Assembly: GCA_036365455.1 (NCBI GenBank)
Contig: JAWQUS010000032.1
Location: forward strand, 18,918,001-18,982,000
Reading direction: 5' to 3'
Origin: Macrosoma leucophasiata
Lineage: Eukaryota; Arthropoda; Insecta; Lepidoptera; Hedylidae
Length of the DNA stretch: 64,000 nt
Part shown: piece after piece, positions 23,401 through 31,319 of the stretch
Layout of the letters: every line of letters starts with the position of its first letter
Position numbering within the stretch: position 1 is the first letter of the stretch
Made by a program: the position numbers and the translations under genes
Notes under the pieces: generated by a model
Seen by the model: only the letters and a program-made list of their open reading frames with translations
Told to the model about the DNA's origin: nothing
Databases searched by the model: none

Positions 23401-26400
23401 TGGATATGTTCAGCGTCGTACTAGCCTTATAGTCGAAGTGGCGTTTGCTAGCTGACACCTACTCGAGCCCTCCAAGGGTCCGACTGGTGGAACTTGCCGC
23501 AAAGTCCGCTAACATATTTTTTAGAAGAGCCACCGAGCCTCCTGGGCCCTTCCGGCCCCGTTCGACCCTGGATATGTTAATGGATTACAGTGGACATGTT
23601 ACCGAGCGCCTTGTATCGGTGCGAGCGCAGTGAGGCGAGGGTCGCCGTCTTCGTGTCTCGTCATCAGCCGCTTCCAGTTTGCTTGCACCGACCATGCCGA
23701 CCATATCTTGCTCTCTGTAATATATTTTGAATCAGTATTTTACGACTGCAGGACGAAGAACATCCACAATCCAAAGGTCTGACAAAGCGTATTCAAGGAA
23801 GCCTTCAATTTGTAAGCCACTTTGCAGTATATTGCTGTTTTCCTAAAATCATCGTGATTATCACATTACGTCAAAACAACAATGTACTGCAAAGTGGCTG
23901 TCTAAATTATGTCAATCGAGATATATAATACGCCTTCAGGACTAAATGTCCTCAATTCAACAGTTATATTTTAAGACTTGTAATGTAGTTGGGGAACTTC
24001 GACCGAAGAAGTCCGGTGAGGTGTCGGGACGTGACAACCCCACGGCCCAAAAGTAAGTAGTAGTGGAGGAGAATTCTTCCACTAGTGCTACCAGTCAACC
24101 GAACAATGACGGTCAAACTTTTCAAATAGGCGCCAGTTAATACAGTGTTTACAAAAAATTCGATAGACGCTCTGATAAGCTCTAAGCCTCGGATTAATGG
24201 TCTGTTACCAATAAACAACCGAAACAGATATTAAAATATTTTTAATCCCTTTGTTGAAGGTGGTTCACTAACCCACTGACATTCATCTTTACAAGTTGAA
24301 TTTAAGTAAAAAAGAAAATGACCAAGCATCTCCAACTTACTCTTCTCTCCACCAATCACATCGCAGACAGTGCCTAGCGCATTAATCACTAGGATCAGTC
24401 CAACAACTATCAAGAACACTCGATGTGGCATATCCATCGTAGACACGTCTTCTTCTCTGGTCCTGCAGTAATTCAACTTCTCAAGTGAAGCTCGAAGACC
24501 TTGAGGTTCTATCTTATGCTGAACACAAGCTTCGAAGTGGCTGGTGGTGTTGACGTGGGAGACGGGGCCGGGCAGAGGGCAGCGAGAGCTGACGCAGTAT
24601 CCTCGGTGCAGGAGGGTGCGGTTGAAGTGACGCTGGTCTTTCGAATACTCCTGAAAACGGAAAGGGTGAAATCTACTAATTTGCTAAGGATGTTGTTATC
24701 GTTAGTATTTGTACCAGTGGAACAAACATTTTATGAGTTGTATGGCTCCGTAATAACCATCACAGAGTCATAACAACTAAGGATTCAGGGGTATCAATAC
24801 ATCTACATTTTGACCTCTGGTTTTTGTGTAGATGTCTTAGCCTGCACTCATCACGTGACATCCATGTGAACTGTGTGCTTGTTTGCCACTTTCGTAACAT
24901 AGAAAAAAACAGCCACCAGTTCCCATTCCGTTCATGAGTACCCGTTGAGTGTAACTCATATTTTCCTCAAAATTCTTCAACAAAAAAAGGGTTATCTATG
25001 ATCATCATCATTTCAGCCAAAAAACGTCCACTGCTGGACAAAGGCCTCCCTCAAAAGTTGCGACAACGAACGGTCCTGGTCCGCCATTATCCAGCGATTA
25101 CCCGCAACCTTCACCAGGTCGTCGGACCACCTTGTAGAGGGCCTACCCACGGTTCGTCTTCCGATACGCGGTCGCTACTCGAGAACTCTTTTGCCCCAAT
25201 TCACTATCAGGGGTATCTATGATAGTTATAAGGATTTTACTTGTATCATGTCGAACACCGGGCTATGCTGTGTGCGGGGAGACAGTCGGAAGGTGCCGAG
25301 GCAGTAGAGGGGGCGCGGCTGCGCCAGACACCACTCGTAGTCATCCAGGTGGTAAAGCCGCGGGAACTGTCCATACTCAGCCGCTGGGAACAATATAGAA
25401 CGTTTATAAGAAGATAAAATGTTTGGCGATTATCAACATCATGGGAGCATGTAAATTGCAGAACTAAATCACAGCCGCCCCAATGTGTAAAACCTCAGGA
25501 TACCATAAGAAATTTATGCGTTAATCCTGAACGCAAGGCGATTAGGAAATCGATGGAGGTAACAGCAAATTATTTTTCAAATTTCTGTCAGACAAATATC
25601 ACTTTAGTGTGCCCGGGACCACGTAACCTGGATGTTAAGTGATGAGACTGCAGCCTACAGACATCAACACAATAATCAGAAGTGAAAATGCAAATGCGTT
25701 ACCATCCAAGCCAGCAATTAACATAAGTTTGTACTGTTAATGTTATTGTGGAGAGAATAAAAACGTTTTTTCTTTATCCCTGATACCTAAGTTTCTATGT
25801 ATCTGTGATAGTTATTACAGTCAGTACATTACCATCTAACCGGTACACGATAGTGCTGAACACTAATTAACCATTTGGCAGCAGATATATTAATTAGGTG
25901 TTGCCTACGCTCTCGAGTTCCTAGACTTGAACTTTATTGCCATCCATAAAAATCATTGTCGTATTCAATTCAATATGATTGATGATTTAGGTGGGTACTG
26001 AATGATAATTTGTCTCAAAACAATTTGAATTGCGTTCGACTTATAATTGCCAGCACAGAGGCACATCAACAACACAACGACCTCAGAAATCGCAACGCAT
26101 CTACATTAAAATTATACCACCTCAGACTGATATATTCCCAGTTCCCCCGCGGCGACTTTTTCTCAGTAATGTGGGCTTTGGAACTCTGCCAGTGAATGAC
26201 AAAGAATATCCCATATTTTTTTGTTTAGTCTGTGGTGTCTGGTGTGTTGGGTGTATGTGCGGAGAACTGTGGAGGAACGGATGGAAGTGTTCCTCCGACG
26301 AAAAGGGAGGATCCTCCGACCAGGCGAGGTGATAGCGCCTGGCGGGCCGTGGCCCAACGGTTGACGTTGGGAAGTTGTATATATGCCAACTCTTGAGAAA

Positions 26401-29400
26401 TCTTCGTATGTGCGATGTAATTTCACTGCACGCCATCTATCGTACTAGACAAGTACTGTAAGGTTTCATTGTATTCCACTAGTTGGCGCCTTAATGTAGT
26501 GGACGCTACATCACTCAACTCCAAGACCGGAGGTTGATATGATCGAGACAGCTGTCAGAGCTTCTCGCGGAGCTGTGCCAATGCCATATAGTCCCATGAC
26601 GCAAGTCCCAGTGAGTCGGGTGCGAAGGTCCTCAGTGAGTTGAGGTAGTCACTGCTGCGGTGATGCGAAAGTCCCCTTTGAATCGAGGTAGTCGCTGCGT
26701 AGTAGCTACTGCGGGACGGCGCAGTGTGCTGACGCTGATGTGGCTGCAGGGTAATCCAGGCATGCGCGATCGCTGCAGGCGTGTGGAGTATATCCCTGAT
26801 GAAGCCGAGGGTGCTGGCTGGCGTGACTTGGTTGCCGCTCGATGGTGCTGGTGATGTATGGGATGACGTCGTCGAAGGTGCTGCAGAGTGGCTGGTGAGA
26901 AGGTTGCTTCCAATCACGTCGGGGTCACCACTGTGGAGGAACGGGTGGAAGTGTTCCTGCGGCGAAAAGGGAGGATCCTCCGACCAGGCGAGGTGGTAGC
27001 GCCTGGCGGGCCGCGGCCCAACGGTTGACGTTGGGAAGTTGTATATATGCCAACTCTTGAGAAATCTTCGTATGTGCGATGTAATTTGACTGCACGCCAT
27101 CTATCGTACTAGACAAGTACTGTAAGGTTTCATTGTATTCCACTAGTTGGCGCCTTAATGTAGTGGATGCTACAAGTCTTATCTTGCCGTTTGTAAAAGA
27201 GAGTATGGAACATTCTGTTGATACCTATTTTTATTATTAAGCATTTTTGAACCATTATTTATTTTATTTTGTTTACTTTGACATATTAATCAACGTATCA
27301 GTTGTTATTCGCTTTAATTTTTAATTTTGTAATTTGACCTATCACAAGCAAATTCTATTATTTCCAAGTGATTAAATATTTTTTTGAGTTTGATTGCCGC
27401 CGGAGAGAGTTTGTCATGGGACCAAACGTAACTGGCGAATTATAGATGTTTTCAAGTATGCCTGAAATACATATACCTCTGCCTATTCCTTCGTAGAATA
27501 CAGGCGTGAAGTTACCTTACGTGCAGCCACCACGGCAGTTATAACCTTTGTTTACAAAAAAACCGGGTTAGGTCGTTATATTTTTATTGTCAAAAAACTG
27601 GAATTAAAGATCTCATGCTCTAGTGAATGTTGTCCCGATGCGTGAAACTGTTCACAAAAACAAACAAATTTAGCCTTTATTACCTTCACATACGAGTAAA
27701 TTGCCTATTTGTTCAAGCTCACTCGGAAGATTACCCTGATTGTACTTAACTTTATTTCCCAGTAATGTCGTCACTTACAGCTGCCGACAAATATCCGTAA
27801 TGGATATGTCTAAAAAAATATGACAAAAATGAAATAAATATATAATTATATACTTAATTAAAAATCGCTAAATATGTTGCTAAGCGCAAAACTCATGAAC
27901 GGCTGGACTTATTTCGCTAAATATTTTTTGTTGTATTTGTAATTGTCCGTAGAAGGTTCCGCGGAAAATTAGAAACGTTTAGAAAACTTAACCACCGTAC
28001 TGACTTTTCCAATGTAAACCTTATGACCCTTGACATAATGGTCAATCGTCAATTATCGTTTTAAAACGATGAATAGGTACAAATTCATAATTAATATTGG
28101 AATCAAATTATCAGTAACAATCTACATTGCACCTGCGCTAAGCCCGGACGTGTCGCCAGTCTATACATCTATATCTATCTATACATCTATACAAATAAAT
28201 AAAACTGGAGTGTCTGTTTGTAATATAAAAATAACCGCTTTTTACGAAATGCGTAAATATGTATATATTTATATACACAACAACATTTTTTACAATTTTT
28301 GTCTGTCTGTCTGTTTGTTCCCGCTAATCTCGAGAACGGCTCGACCGATTTTGACGAGACTTTCACTGGCAGATAGCTTATGCAACTTAGGCTACTTTTA
28401 TACTAGCTGCGCCTATGACTTCGTCCGGATAGATACTGAACAATCATAAATTATCACGCGAACGAAGTCGCGGGCACAGCTTGTGAAAAATAAAAAAGGT
28501 TTTTATTGGTTTCTCAATTTAAACAATGGGCTAAGTCACGCTAATTGCGACCACGCACTATGATGGGTTTCGTAGAAGATCCGCAGTGCCCTAACAATAT
28601 ATTTGCGGACAAGTATGCGTATTGGATACATCTTTAAAAAATCAGTAAGCTAAGTCAAGCTAATTGTGTCTACATTATGATGAGTTCCGGAGGAGATCCG
28701 CAATACCATAACAGGATACTTAGTCTGAACGGACAAAACGGAATGGACCGTGGTCCATTCGACCGGCGAGAAGGTGTGGGAGATAGAACGTCAATTCATA
28801 TTGCGCAATTGTTACACCGGGACAAAAGGAATGGGCTGTCGGGACGCGGGATGATACGAGTATCATCGAAATCGGGACCGCCCCGGCAGAATCGGGACGG
28901 GTGGCAATTCCGGTCCTGGAATCTTACCCCCTTATTCATAAACGTATTTTAGCTAAAGTGTTGCTAATCTCTCCTTTGTCTTTTTCTATCCTGCACATTT
29001 GACAATGCAACTGACAAAGACAAAGCATTCGATAGCTAAAACGTATCTAATGTACGTTTATGAATAGTTTAGAGTACTTTTTTTGTGTTATTAAGCAACA
29101 AACAAGCGTACAGTTTACATTGATGGTAAATAATGTAGGTAGCCCTTAAATATCTACATGAAACTAGAGATTTCAATGTAGATGGGGTGGCACTCCTGAG
29201 GCCTAAGGTGGGTACTATGCCACTGTGCCGGAAATACAGGGCCGTATTAGGCAGGCATTACCGCCTGATCGAAACACGATAGTGCTGAACACTTCCATTT
29301 AGGGGCAAGTAGATTAGGTAAAGCGGTGGTGCCTACGCCCGCAAGCTCTGTCACTTGAGCCTTACCACCAGTAAAAATGATATGTAGGTATAATAAATCT

Positions 29401-29621
29401 TTTCAAAATTATTTAACAAAAACGTAATAAACCTGTAACATTTTTATTTTTCGCAATAACACATGCGAGTGAATTTTCTTTAATTTTTAAAGTTTACTCG
29501 TAATAAATCTATTAATGCTCATGTTTTAAAACACTTCTTGCATGACTCACTCGTCTTTCATGGGGCAGCACTTACCGGTACAGACGACGAGCGCGAGCAG
29601 CACACACACAGACACACACAT
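14387..29621 (-). CDS. NRF-6/acyltransferase-3 family membrane protein, gene B (complete, 12 exons)
   Basis: Exons in transcript order: 29621-29576, 25383-25241, 24650-24341, 23714-23603, 22993-22906, 22196-22030, 20630-20445, 19038-18859, 17680-17530, 16467-16290, 15343-15201, 14494-14387. They sum to 1812 bases and read as one 603-residue frame with matching phases. Residues 1-15 are a signal peptide (MCVSVCVLLALVVCT). Residues about 17-130 form the extracellular NRF domain with cysteines including 82, 87, 105, 125 and possible N-glycosylation sites at Asn73 and Asn97. The first membrane segment is about 140-162. Residues 204-220 carry RVFLLYLVIMTHAS with the histidine (215) conserved in acyltransferase-3 proteins. 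Then come NGTSVVQAFIVISNFLFAY, RLTPVQLLVVGF, WTHLLYVNN, LAVDMQLYLVASV and a C-terminus like gene A. The family moves acyl groups or lipids across membranes; the substrate is unknown. A TATA/initiator promoter lies upstream. Confidence 0.92.
14574..14710. mobile_element. MITE with long terminal inverted repeats
   Basis: GGGCGAGATTCGCAGACCGC at the left and GCGGTCTGTGAATCTCGCAC at the right are inverted repeats that continue for about 50 bases, with TTAG on both sides as a possible target duplication. It sits in the last intron of gene B. Confidence 0.75.
15201..15343 (-). CDS. gene B exon 11 (GRLSLSVLMLHWCVNTLL)
   Basis: Acceptor ATTACAG, donor GTTAGT, 143 bp, starting with two bases of a split codon. 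One codon longer than the gene A counterpart and with the same Leu-His-Trp motif. Confidence 0.9.
15680..15925 (+). pseudogene. decayed reverse-transcriptase fragment
   Basis: TTQLSFYDLSKAFDSL matches RT motif A (F-x-D-x-x-K-A-F-D). Further on, ACCACAAGGATCAATTTTAG corresponds to motif B (P-Q-G-S-I-L) in another frame, followed by CCTTTTCTATTTCTAGTATG. The fragment is AT-rich with stops, sits in an intron of gene B, and is cut off by SINE S at 15956. Confidence 0.6.
15956..16259 (-). repeat. tRNA-derived SINE 'S', full length
   Basis: Read on minus it starts ACTGCCTCAGTAGCGTAGTA, contains GGGTTCGATTCCCGGGTCG (box B) and ends CAGGCGTGAAGTTACG. It lies between exons 10 and 11 of gene B. Confidence 0.8.
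16290..16467 (-). CDS. gene B exon 10
   Basis: Acceptor TCTCTAG, donor GTATGG, 178 bp as in gene A. It encodes two membrane segments around AFLALERPIFSLLSALCLLG. Confidence 0.9.
16817..17015 (-). pseudogene. non-LTR retrotransposon C-terminal zinc-knuckle fragment
   Basis: SSPNCDECGVVEDVTHILVE gives the Cys-x2-Cys..His pattern of the ORF2 C-terminus; the final Cys is changed to Tyr. It continues with VGHLNSIPASPTSQEARILF to a stop. Same type as 3890-4110. Confidence 0.65.
17530..17680 (-). CDS. gene B exon 9
   Basis: Acceptor GCGTTAG, donor GTAAAA, 151 bp as in gene A; encodes GVSSFTNFYVTPWGSLPACL and the following loop. Confidence 0.9.
17715..18000 (-). repeat. repeat R, full length
   Basis: Plus-strand T-run at 17707-17720, then AAAAGTGGCTAACAAGCGTG, ending GAGCTCTTCCACCAGTA. 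It lies 27 bases upstream of exon 9's acceptor, in the intron. Confidence 0.85.
18243..18815 (-). repeat. repeat R, divergent copy split by a MITE
   Basis: Left half 18243-18403 and right half 18709-18815 (TTATTACCATCTAACCAGAA, GATAGTGCCGAACACTACC) are parts of one old repeat R, separated by the element at 18413-18699. Confidence 0.6.
18413..18699. mobile_element. MITE 'V' with 9-bp target duplication
   Basis: Left end CATAGAGCAACACGGGCC... and right end ...GGTGTTGCTCTATG are inverted repeats (about 24 bases, the left arm with extra sequence). ATCTATGAT flanks both sides (18404-18412, 18700-18708). Long inverted repeats with a 9-bp duplication suggest a Mutator-like MITE (inference). Other copies are nested in 30695-31660 and 58868-60184. 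Confidence 0.75.
18859..19038 (-). CDS. gene B exon 8 (FLAVDMQLYLVASVV)
   Basis: Acceptor ATACCAG, donor GTAAGT, 180 bp as in gene A. The split codon with exon 7 gives Trp, restoring the family motif TW(Y/F)LAxDMQL. Confidence 0.92.
   Translation of the reverse strand, partial: VPSRGHAVVPGSIRGYVGAGAYASTCASHPGVPVHRLLYHECCPRLQVSLESTDAYYDA
19112..19650 (-). repeat. two divergent repeat R copies
   Basis: 19112-19395 and 19440-19650 carry recognisable but diverged repeat R landmarks (GGTAAGTGATATGGG, CTAACCGGAACACGATAATG, GGAACACGATAGTGCTGAAC, CGCGGCAGATAGATTAGG). They appear older than the copies at 11248 or 40783. Both are in an intron of gene B. Confidence 0.6.
20445..20630 (-). CDS. gene B exon 7 (LTPVQLLVVGF ... 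THLLYVNN)
   Basis: Acceptor TTTCTCAG, donor GTGAGT, 186 bp. It encodes the RLTPVQLL membrane entry, GPQWDPVV, two cysteines in the outer loop and FWTHLLYVNNLVDPDNHCLL, all typical of NRF-6 proteins. Confidence 0.92.
20660..20970 (+). repeat. tRNA-derived SINE 'S', full length
   Basis: ACTGCCTAAGTAGCGTAGTG, GGGTTCGATTCTCGGGTCGG, GGAGATGGCAACAGGTTCGC, ending GGATTACAGGCGTGAAGTTA. It starts 30 bases from exon 7's acceptor. Confidence 0.85.
21621..21694 (+). ncRNA. tRNA-like sequence (head of SINE 'U')
   Basis: 74 bases fold as a cloverleaf: acceptor GACTTCG/CGAAGTC (7 pairs), D arm GCTT/AAGC, T arm GCAGG TTCGATT CCTGC. The anticodon stem CTGGA/TCCTG has one mismatch; the loop CTGGTTA would give anticodon GGT (Thr), unusual in eukaryotes. 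It is followed by AAATTTTTCTTTCCG, a tail shared with the copies at 44971-45046 and 45209-45284. I read it as a retroposed tRNA-derived element, not a working tRNA gene. It sits inside a damaged inverted-repeat element in an intron of gene B. Confidence 0.55.
22030..22196 (-). CDS. gene B exon 6 (NGTSVVQAFIVISNFLFAY)
   Basis: Acceptor GATACAG, donor AG|GTCTGA, 167 bp. The donor was chosen because it restores the Arg codon and the family motif R(L)TPVQL at the join with exon 7; it is not a strong match to the donor consensus. The exon holds a membrane segment. Confidence 0.82.
22453..22525. repeat. imperfect hairpin
   Basis: GGTGTCCTGTTCAGCAAATG / TTTTCAACAGGACCC and CAGGTACC..GGTACCTG pair around a short centre. 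Possibly a MITE remnant. Confidence 0.4.
22685..22800 (+). repeat. repeat R, 3' part
   Basis: CTGTATTTTGACCTCTGAT and GTCATCACTTAAAATCCATG match the 3' half of repeat R; diverged. Confidence 0.5.
22906..22993 (-). CDS. gene B exon 5 (VFLLYLVIMTHAS)
   Basis: Acceptor TTTTCAG, donor GTATGT, 88 bp. It encodes the membrane segment with the conserved His (residue 215) expected to be catalytic in acyltransferase-3 proteins, then a loop with LYNPSFLER. Confidence 0.9.
23244..23372 (+). repeat. repeat R, 3' part
   Basis: GGTGGCAACGCATCTGCATT, TTGACCTCTGGTCTCTATG, CATCACTTAACATCAATGTG; truncated at the 5' end. Confidence 0.65.
23603..23714 (-). CDS. gene B exon 4 (WSVQANWKRLMT)
   Basis: Acceptor TATTACAG, donor GTAACA, 112 bp, with split codons at both ends that fit exons 3 and 5. 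SVQANWKRLM and LTALAPIQGAR match the cytoplasmic linker of the family (FS-x-x-x-N-W-x-x-L ... I-x-G-x-R). This exon was found by requiring the phase fit. Confidence 0.88.
23810..23915. mobile_element. hairpin MITE
   Basis: AGCCACTTTGCAGTATATTG and CAATGTACTGCAAAGTGGCT are imperfect inverted repeats about 50 bases apart. Part of the same arm (CTTTGCAGTACATTGCTG) also occurs alone near 39268-39290. Confidence 0.55.
23960..24170 (+). repeat. dispersed repeat D, partial
   Basis: CGGGACGTGACAACCCCAC, GAGAATTCTTCCACTAGTGC and CCGAACAATGACGGTCAAAC line up with 11690-11860. Confidence 0.5.
24341..24650 (-). CDS. gene B exon 3 (NRF domain and first membrane segment)
   Basis: Acceptor TTTTCAG, donor GTAAGT, 310 bp. 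It encodes LLHRGYCVSSRCP, a second cysteine pair (FEACV, LNYCRT) and the hydrophobic VFLIVVGLILVINALGTV. Confidence 0.93.
24738..24910 (+). repeat. repeat R, 3' part
   Basis: ACATTTTGACCTCTGGTTTT and GCTTGTTTGCCACTTTCGTA followed by AACATAGAAAAAAA. It lies just upstream of exon 3's acceptor. Confidence 0.6.
25000..25206 (-). mobile_element. RTE-type retrotransposon 3' end (remnant)
   Basis: CATCATCATTTCAGCCAAAA, CGTCCACTGCTGGACAAAGG and CTTCACCAGGTCGTCGGACC match the RTE tails at 49139-49996 in reverse. The copy stops 35 bases from exon 2's donor. Confidence 0.75.
25241..25383 (-). CDS. gene B exon 2 (start of the NRF domain)
   Basis: Acceptor TTCCCAG, donor GTAAAA, 143 bp. Encodes AEYGQFPRLYHLDDYEWCLA and PLYCLGTF, the usual opening of NRF domains. 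The first two bases (CG) complete an Ala codon begun in exon 1, which lands at the expected signal-peptide cleavage site. Confidence 0.92.
25620..25935 (-). repeat. repeat R, divergent copy
   Basis: TGGATGTTAAGTGATGAGAC, GTACACGATAGTGCTGAACA and TTGGCAGCAGATATATTA; internally rearranged. It lies in the first intron of gene B. Confidence 0.5.
26231..26510 (-). repeat. TRIM 3' LTR
   Basis: 280 bp. Read on minus it starts TGTAGCGTCCACTACATTA and ends CCAGACACCACA. It matches 26932-27174 except for 37 extra bases at its plus-strand left end and scattered substitutions. Confidence 0.8.
26932..27174 (-). repeat. TRIM 5' LTR
   Basis: 243 bp, starting TGTAGCATCCACTACATTA on minus. Lacks the 37-base segment present at the end of the other LTR; the loss is bounded by CCACAG on each side, consistent with deletion between short direct repeats. 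Confidence 0.8.
27402..27520 (+). repeat. SINE 'S' 3' part
   Basis: TGGGACCAAACGTAACTGGC and ATACAGGCGTGAAGTTACC match the end of SINE S; the head is missing. Confidence 0.55.
28155..28485 (+). mobile_element. non-autonomous Helitron-like repeat
   Basis: TCTATACATCTATACAAATA start, GTCTGTCTGTCTGTTTGTTC, CTCGACCGATTTTGACGAGA, and the end ACGAAGTCGCGGGCACAGC. These parts are common in lepidopteran Helitron-like repeats. The exact 3' end is uncertain. Confidence 0.5.
28926..29066. mobile_element. MITE 'W' (CCCCCTTATTCATAAACG ends)
   Basis: About 141 bp with inverted ends CCCCCTTATTCATAAACG and CGTTTATGAATA. Sister copies: 31026-31172, 31320-31483, 39835-39976 and 50608-51115. See the finding on TTAA target sites. 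Confidence 0.75.
29090..29372 (-). repeat. repeat R, full length
   Basis: CAACAAACAAGCGTACAGTT through GAGCCTTACCACCAGTAAAA. It lies 3' of MITE W in the first intron of gene B. Confidence 0.75.
29576..29621 (-). CDS. gene B exon 1 (signal peptide)
   Basis: ATG at 29621-29619 begins MCVSVCVLLALVVCT, a short hydrophobic signal peptide, then donor G|GTAAGT. The split codon (G + CG) gives Ala. The start is the only ATG that joins exon 2 in frame with a signal peptide, and it lies 52 bases downstream of the predicted initiator. Confidence 0.88.
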
Positions 29622-29670
29622 GACGTCACTGGCACCGCACCCTACTCATGTGCCCACACCGCACGTGCGC

Positions 29671-29704
29671 ACTGACGCCCGCCGCCCACCACTCATATAT
29701 ATAA
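29671..29704 (-). promoter_or_regulatory. core promoter of gene B: TATA box and initiator
   Basis: On the minus strand TTATATATATG (TATA starting at 29703) lies 30 bases upstream of the A (29673) of TCAGT, the arthropod initiator consensus. The predicted 5' UTR is 51-52 bases and ends in TGACGTC just before the ATG. The spacing is what TATA-dependent insect promoters use. Start site inferred, not measured. Confidence 0.7.
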
Positions 29705-29784
29705 CCTCCCGCTACGTTCATTCCTTAAATGCCAAGGACTCCTACAGTACCTATTACAGAAGAAAAATTAAGCTAGGATCCTTT

Positions 29785-30155
29785 CATAGCGCTTTTTTAA
29801 GGTTGCGTACTGAAGCGCGCATGGCCCCGGGGCTGGTATAGATCGCAAGCGATCTACTCGGTTTAGCAAAACGGGCGCTGTCGAGCGGCAAATTAAAATG
29901 CGCGTTTCTGTGCTCCGGAGAGCATGTTAAGCCGTCGGTCTCGGTTGCTATCGATAGATAGCCGTCGTTAAACCTTGTCGGAGGCCTTATGGGCGGTTTG
30001 AAAAACATCCGACAGCGGGTTGGCCACTAACCCGTATCTCTACCAACCCGTATTGGAGCAGCGTGGAGTAAGCCAGGCCTTCCCCCCAAGAAGAGGAGAG
30101 ACTCATGCCCAGCAGTGGGACGTATCCAGGGTTGCCATTATTATGATTATTATAA
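29785..30155 (-). repeat. dispersed repeat E
   Basis: CGATCTACTCGGTTTAGCAA, TTAAGCCGTCGGTCTCGG, AACATCCGACAGCGGGTTGG and CATGCCCAGCAGTGGGACGT; reverse of 42865-43235. It begins about 80 bases upstream of gene B's TATA box. Confidence 0.7.
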
Positions 30156-30194
30156 TGAGAATGAAATGAATGTCAGATAAGTTGCCGCTTGACC

Positions 30195-30535
30195 ACATGA
30201 ATGCCTACATCATCATCATCATTCTAGCCGAAAACCGTCCACTGCTGGACAAAGCCTTCCCCGGAGACGTCCACAACAGTGTCGTGAGTCGTTAGGGGAG
30301 AATGTGCCATAATCGCCACGCTTGGCAGGCGGATTGGCGATCGTAGTGACGGCAGTTTTTATCGCAGGACGCTTCTGCCCATCCCGCGTTGTTATTCTTA
30401 CTACCGCCCTCGGTATGGTTTGAACGCCATTATTCGGTTGACTGACTGTGCTAGTGGAAGAATTCTCTTCCAGCGGAAGAAAATTCCTCCGCTAGTGGGC
30501 GGTGGGGTCGTCACGTTCCGACGCCATGAGCGCCA
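30195..30535 (-). repeat. dispersed repeat D
   Basis: CATCATCATTCTAGCCGAAA, GTCCACTGCTGGACAAAGCC, CGCCACGCTTGGCAGGCGGA, GGAAGAATTCTCTTCCAGCG; reverse of 11690-12060. Confidence 0.6.
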
Positions 30536-30539
30536 TTTT

Positions 30540-30693
30540 TATGTAATGGAAGTGACAAAGAAGCATGCAGTTCACATTTATGTTAAGTGATGGCTGCAGC
30601 CTATAGAGACCCACACTAAGACCAAGGTCAAAATGCAGATGCGTTACCACTCCTGAGGCCTAAGGTGTTATGCCTCTGTACCGAAAATTACAG
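30540..30693 (-). repeat. repeat R, partial, cut by MITE V
   Basis: ATGTAATGGAAGTGACAAAG to ATTACAGGGCCGT, where the sequence switches to the MITE V end near 30695. Confidence 0.65.
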
Positions 30694-31025
30694 GGCCGTC
30701 TCGTCCTGTCGGCGGCCTTATAGGGTTGATAATAAAATGGACGGACCGGAGGGGAGAAGCCATAGCGTTTATTACCGATGCATAACAGTCTAATTTTTGC
30801 GGGGAAAAATACGTGTGACCCACAAACACTACAAAAATCCGGTCATTGCCCGTGGTACACCTACTTAGTCCAAATCGTCTATTACTACGAAACTCACACC
30901 TTGACTTTAACAAAACACATAAACAATTTCACGCACACATTTAAACATGTTTGTTTCTTTTTTCGGGAGTCATGCCCCATGACTGCACCAATAAAGGCAA
31001 TTCTTTCTTTCCTGCTGAAACATTT

Positions 31026-31172
31026 ACCTCCTTATTCATAAACGTACATAAGATCGGTTTTAGCAATAGAATGCTTTGTCTTTGTCAGTAGCATTGTCAA
31101 ATGTGCAGGATAGAAAAAGACAAAGGAGAGATTAGCAACACTTTAGCTAAAATACGCTTATGAATAAGGGGG
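31026..31172. mobile_element. MITE 'W'
   Basis: CTCCTTATTCATAAACGTAC ... ACGCTTATGAATAAGGGGG, inserted in MITE V. Confidence 0.75.
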
Positions 31173-31319
31173 CTAGGCGACAAGCATAGGGCCAGTTGGG
31201 CTTGTATTTTGACAAAGGGTAATAGCCTGCATATAGAAGAAGAAGAAGAAGAAAAAACATTTATTGGCGCAACCGATCAAGTACTGCATAGAAAAACAAT
31301 AGAAAAAATATTAATAATT

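Larger units (their letters stand above)
26231..27174 (-). mobile_element. TRIM-like LTR element without gag-pol
   Basis: Two direct LTRs: 26932-27174 (5', 243 bp) and 26231-26510 (3', 280 bp). Read on minus they start TGTAGC and end in CA. The 5' LTR lacks 37 bases near its end, between two CCACAG copies; the rest is nearly identical. Right after the 5' LTR is TGGTGACCCCGACGTGATTG, an LTR-type primer-binding site. GACT (minus strand; AGTC on plus) flanks both sides as a 4-bp target duplication. The internal part is only 421 bp, with no protease, RT or integrase, so the element is non-autonomous. It is nested in another repeat and in the first intron of gene B. The polypurine tract is unclear. 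Confidence 0.8.

Noticed and set aside
23445..23633. A small plus-strand gene
   Set aside because: It overlaps exon 4 of gene B in antisense and shows no recognisable domain.
26555..27100. A gag gene in the TRIM (181 codons, minus)
   Set aside because: The frame starts inside the LTR, has Ser/Thr/Pro-rich sequence without capsid or zinc-knuckle motifs, and covers most of a 421-bp internal part.
29542..29841. A plus-strand coding frame over the gene B promoter
   Set aside because: Antisense to exon 1 and the core promoter; no family resemblance.
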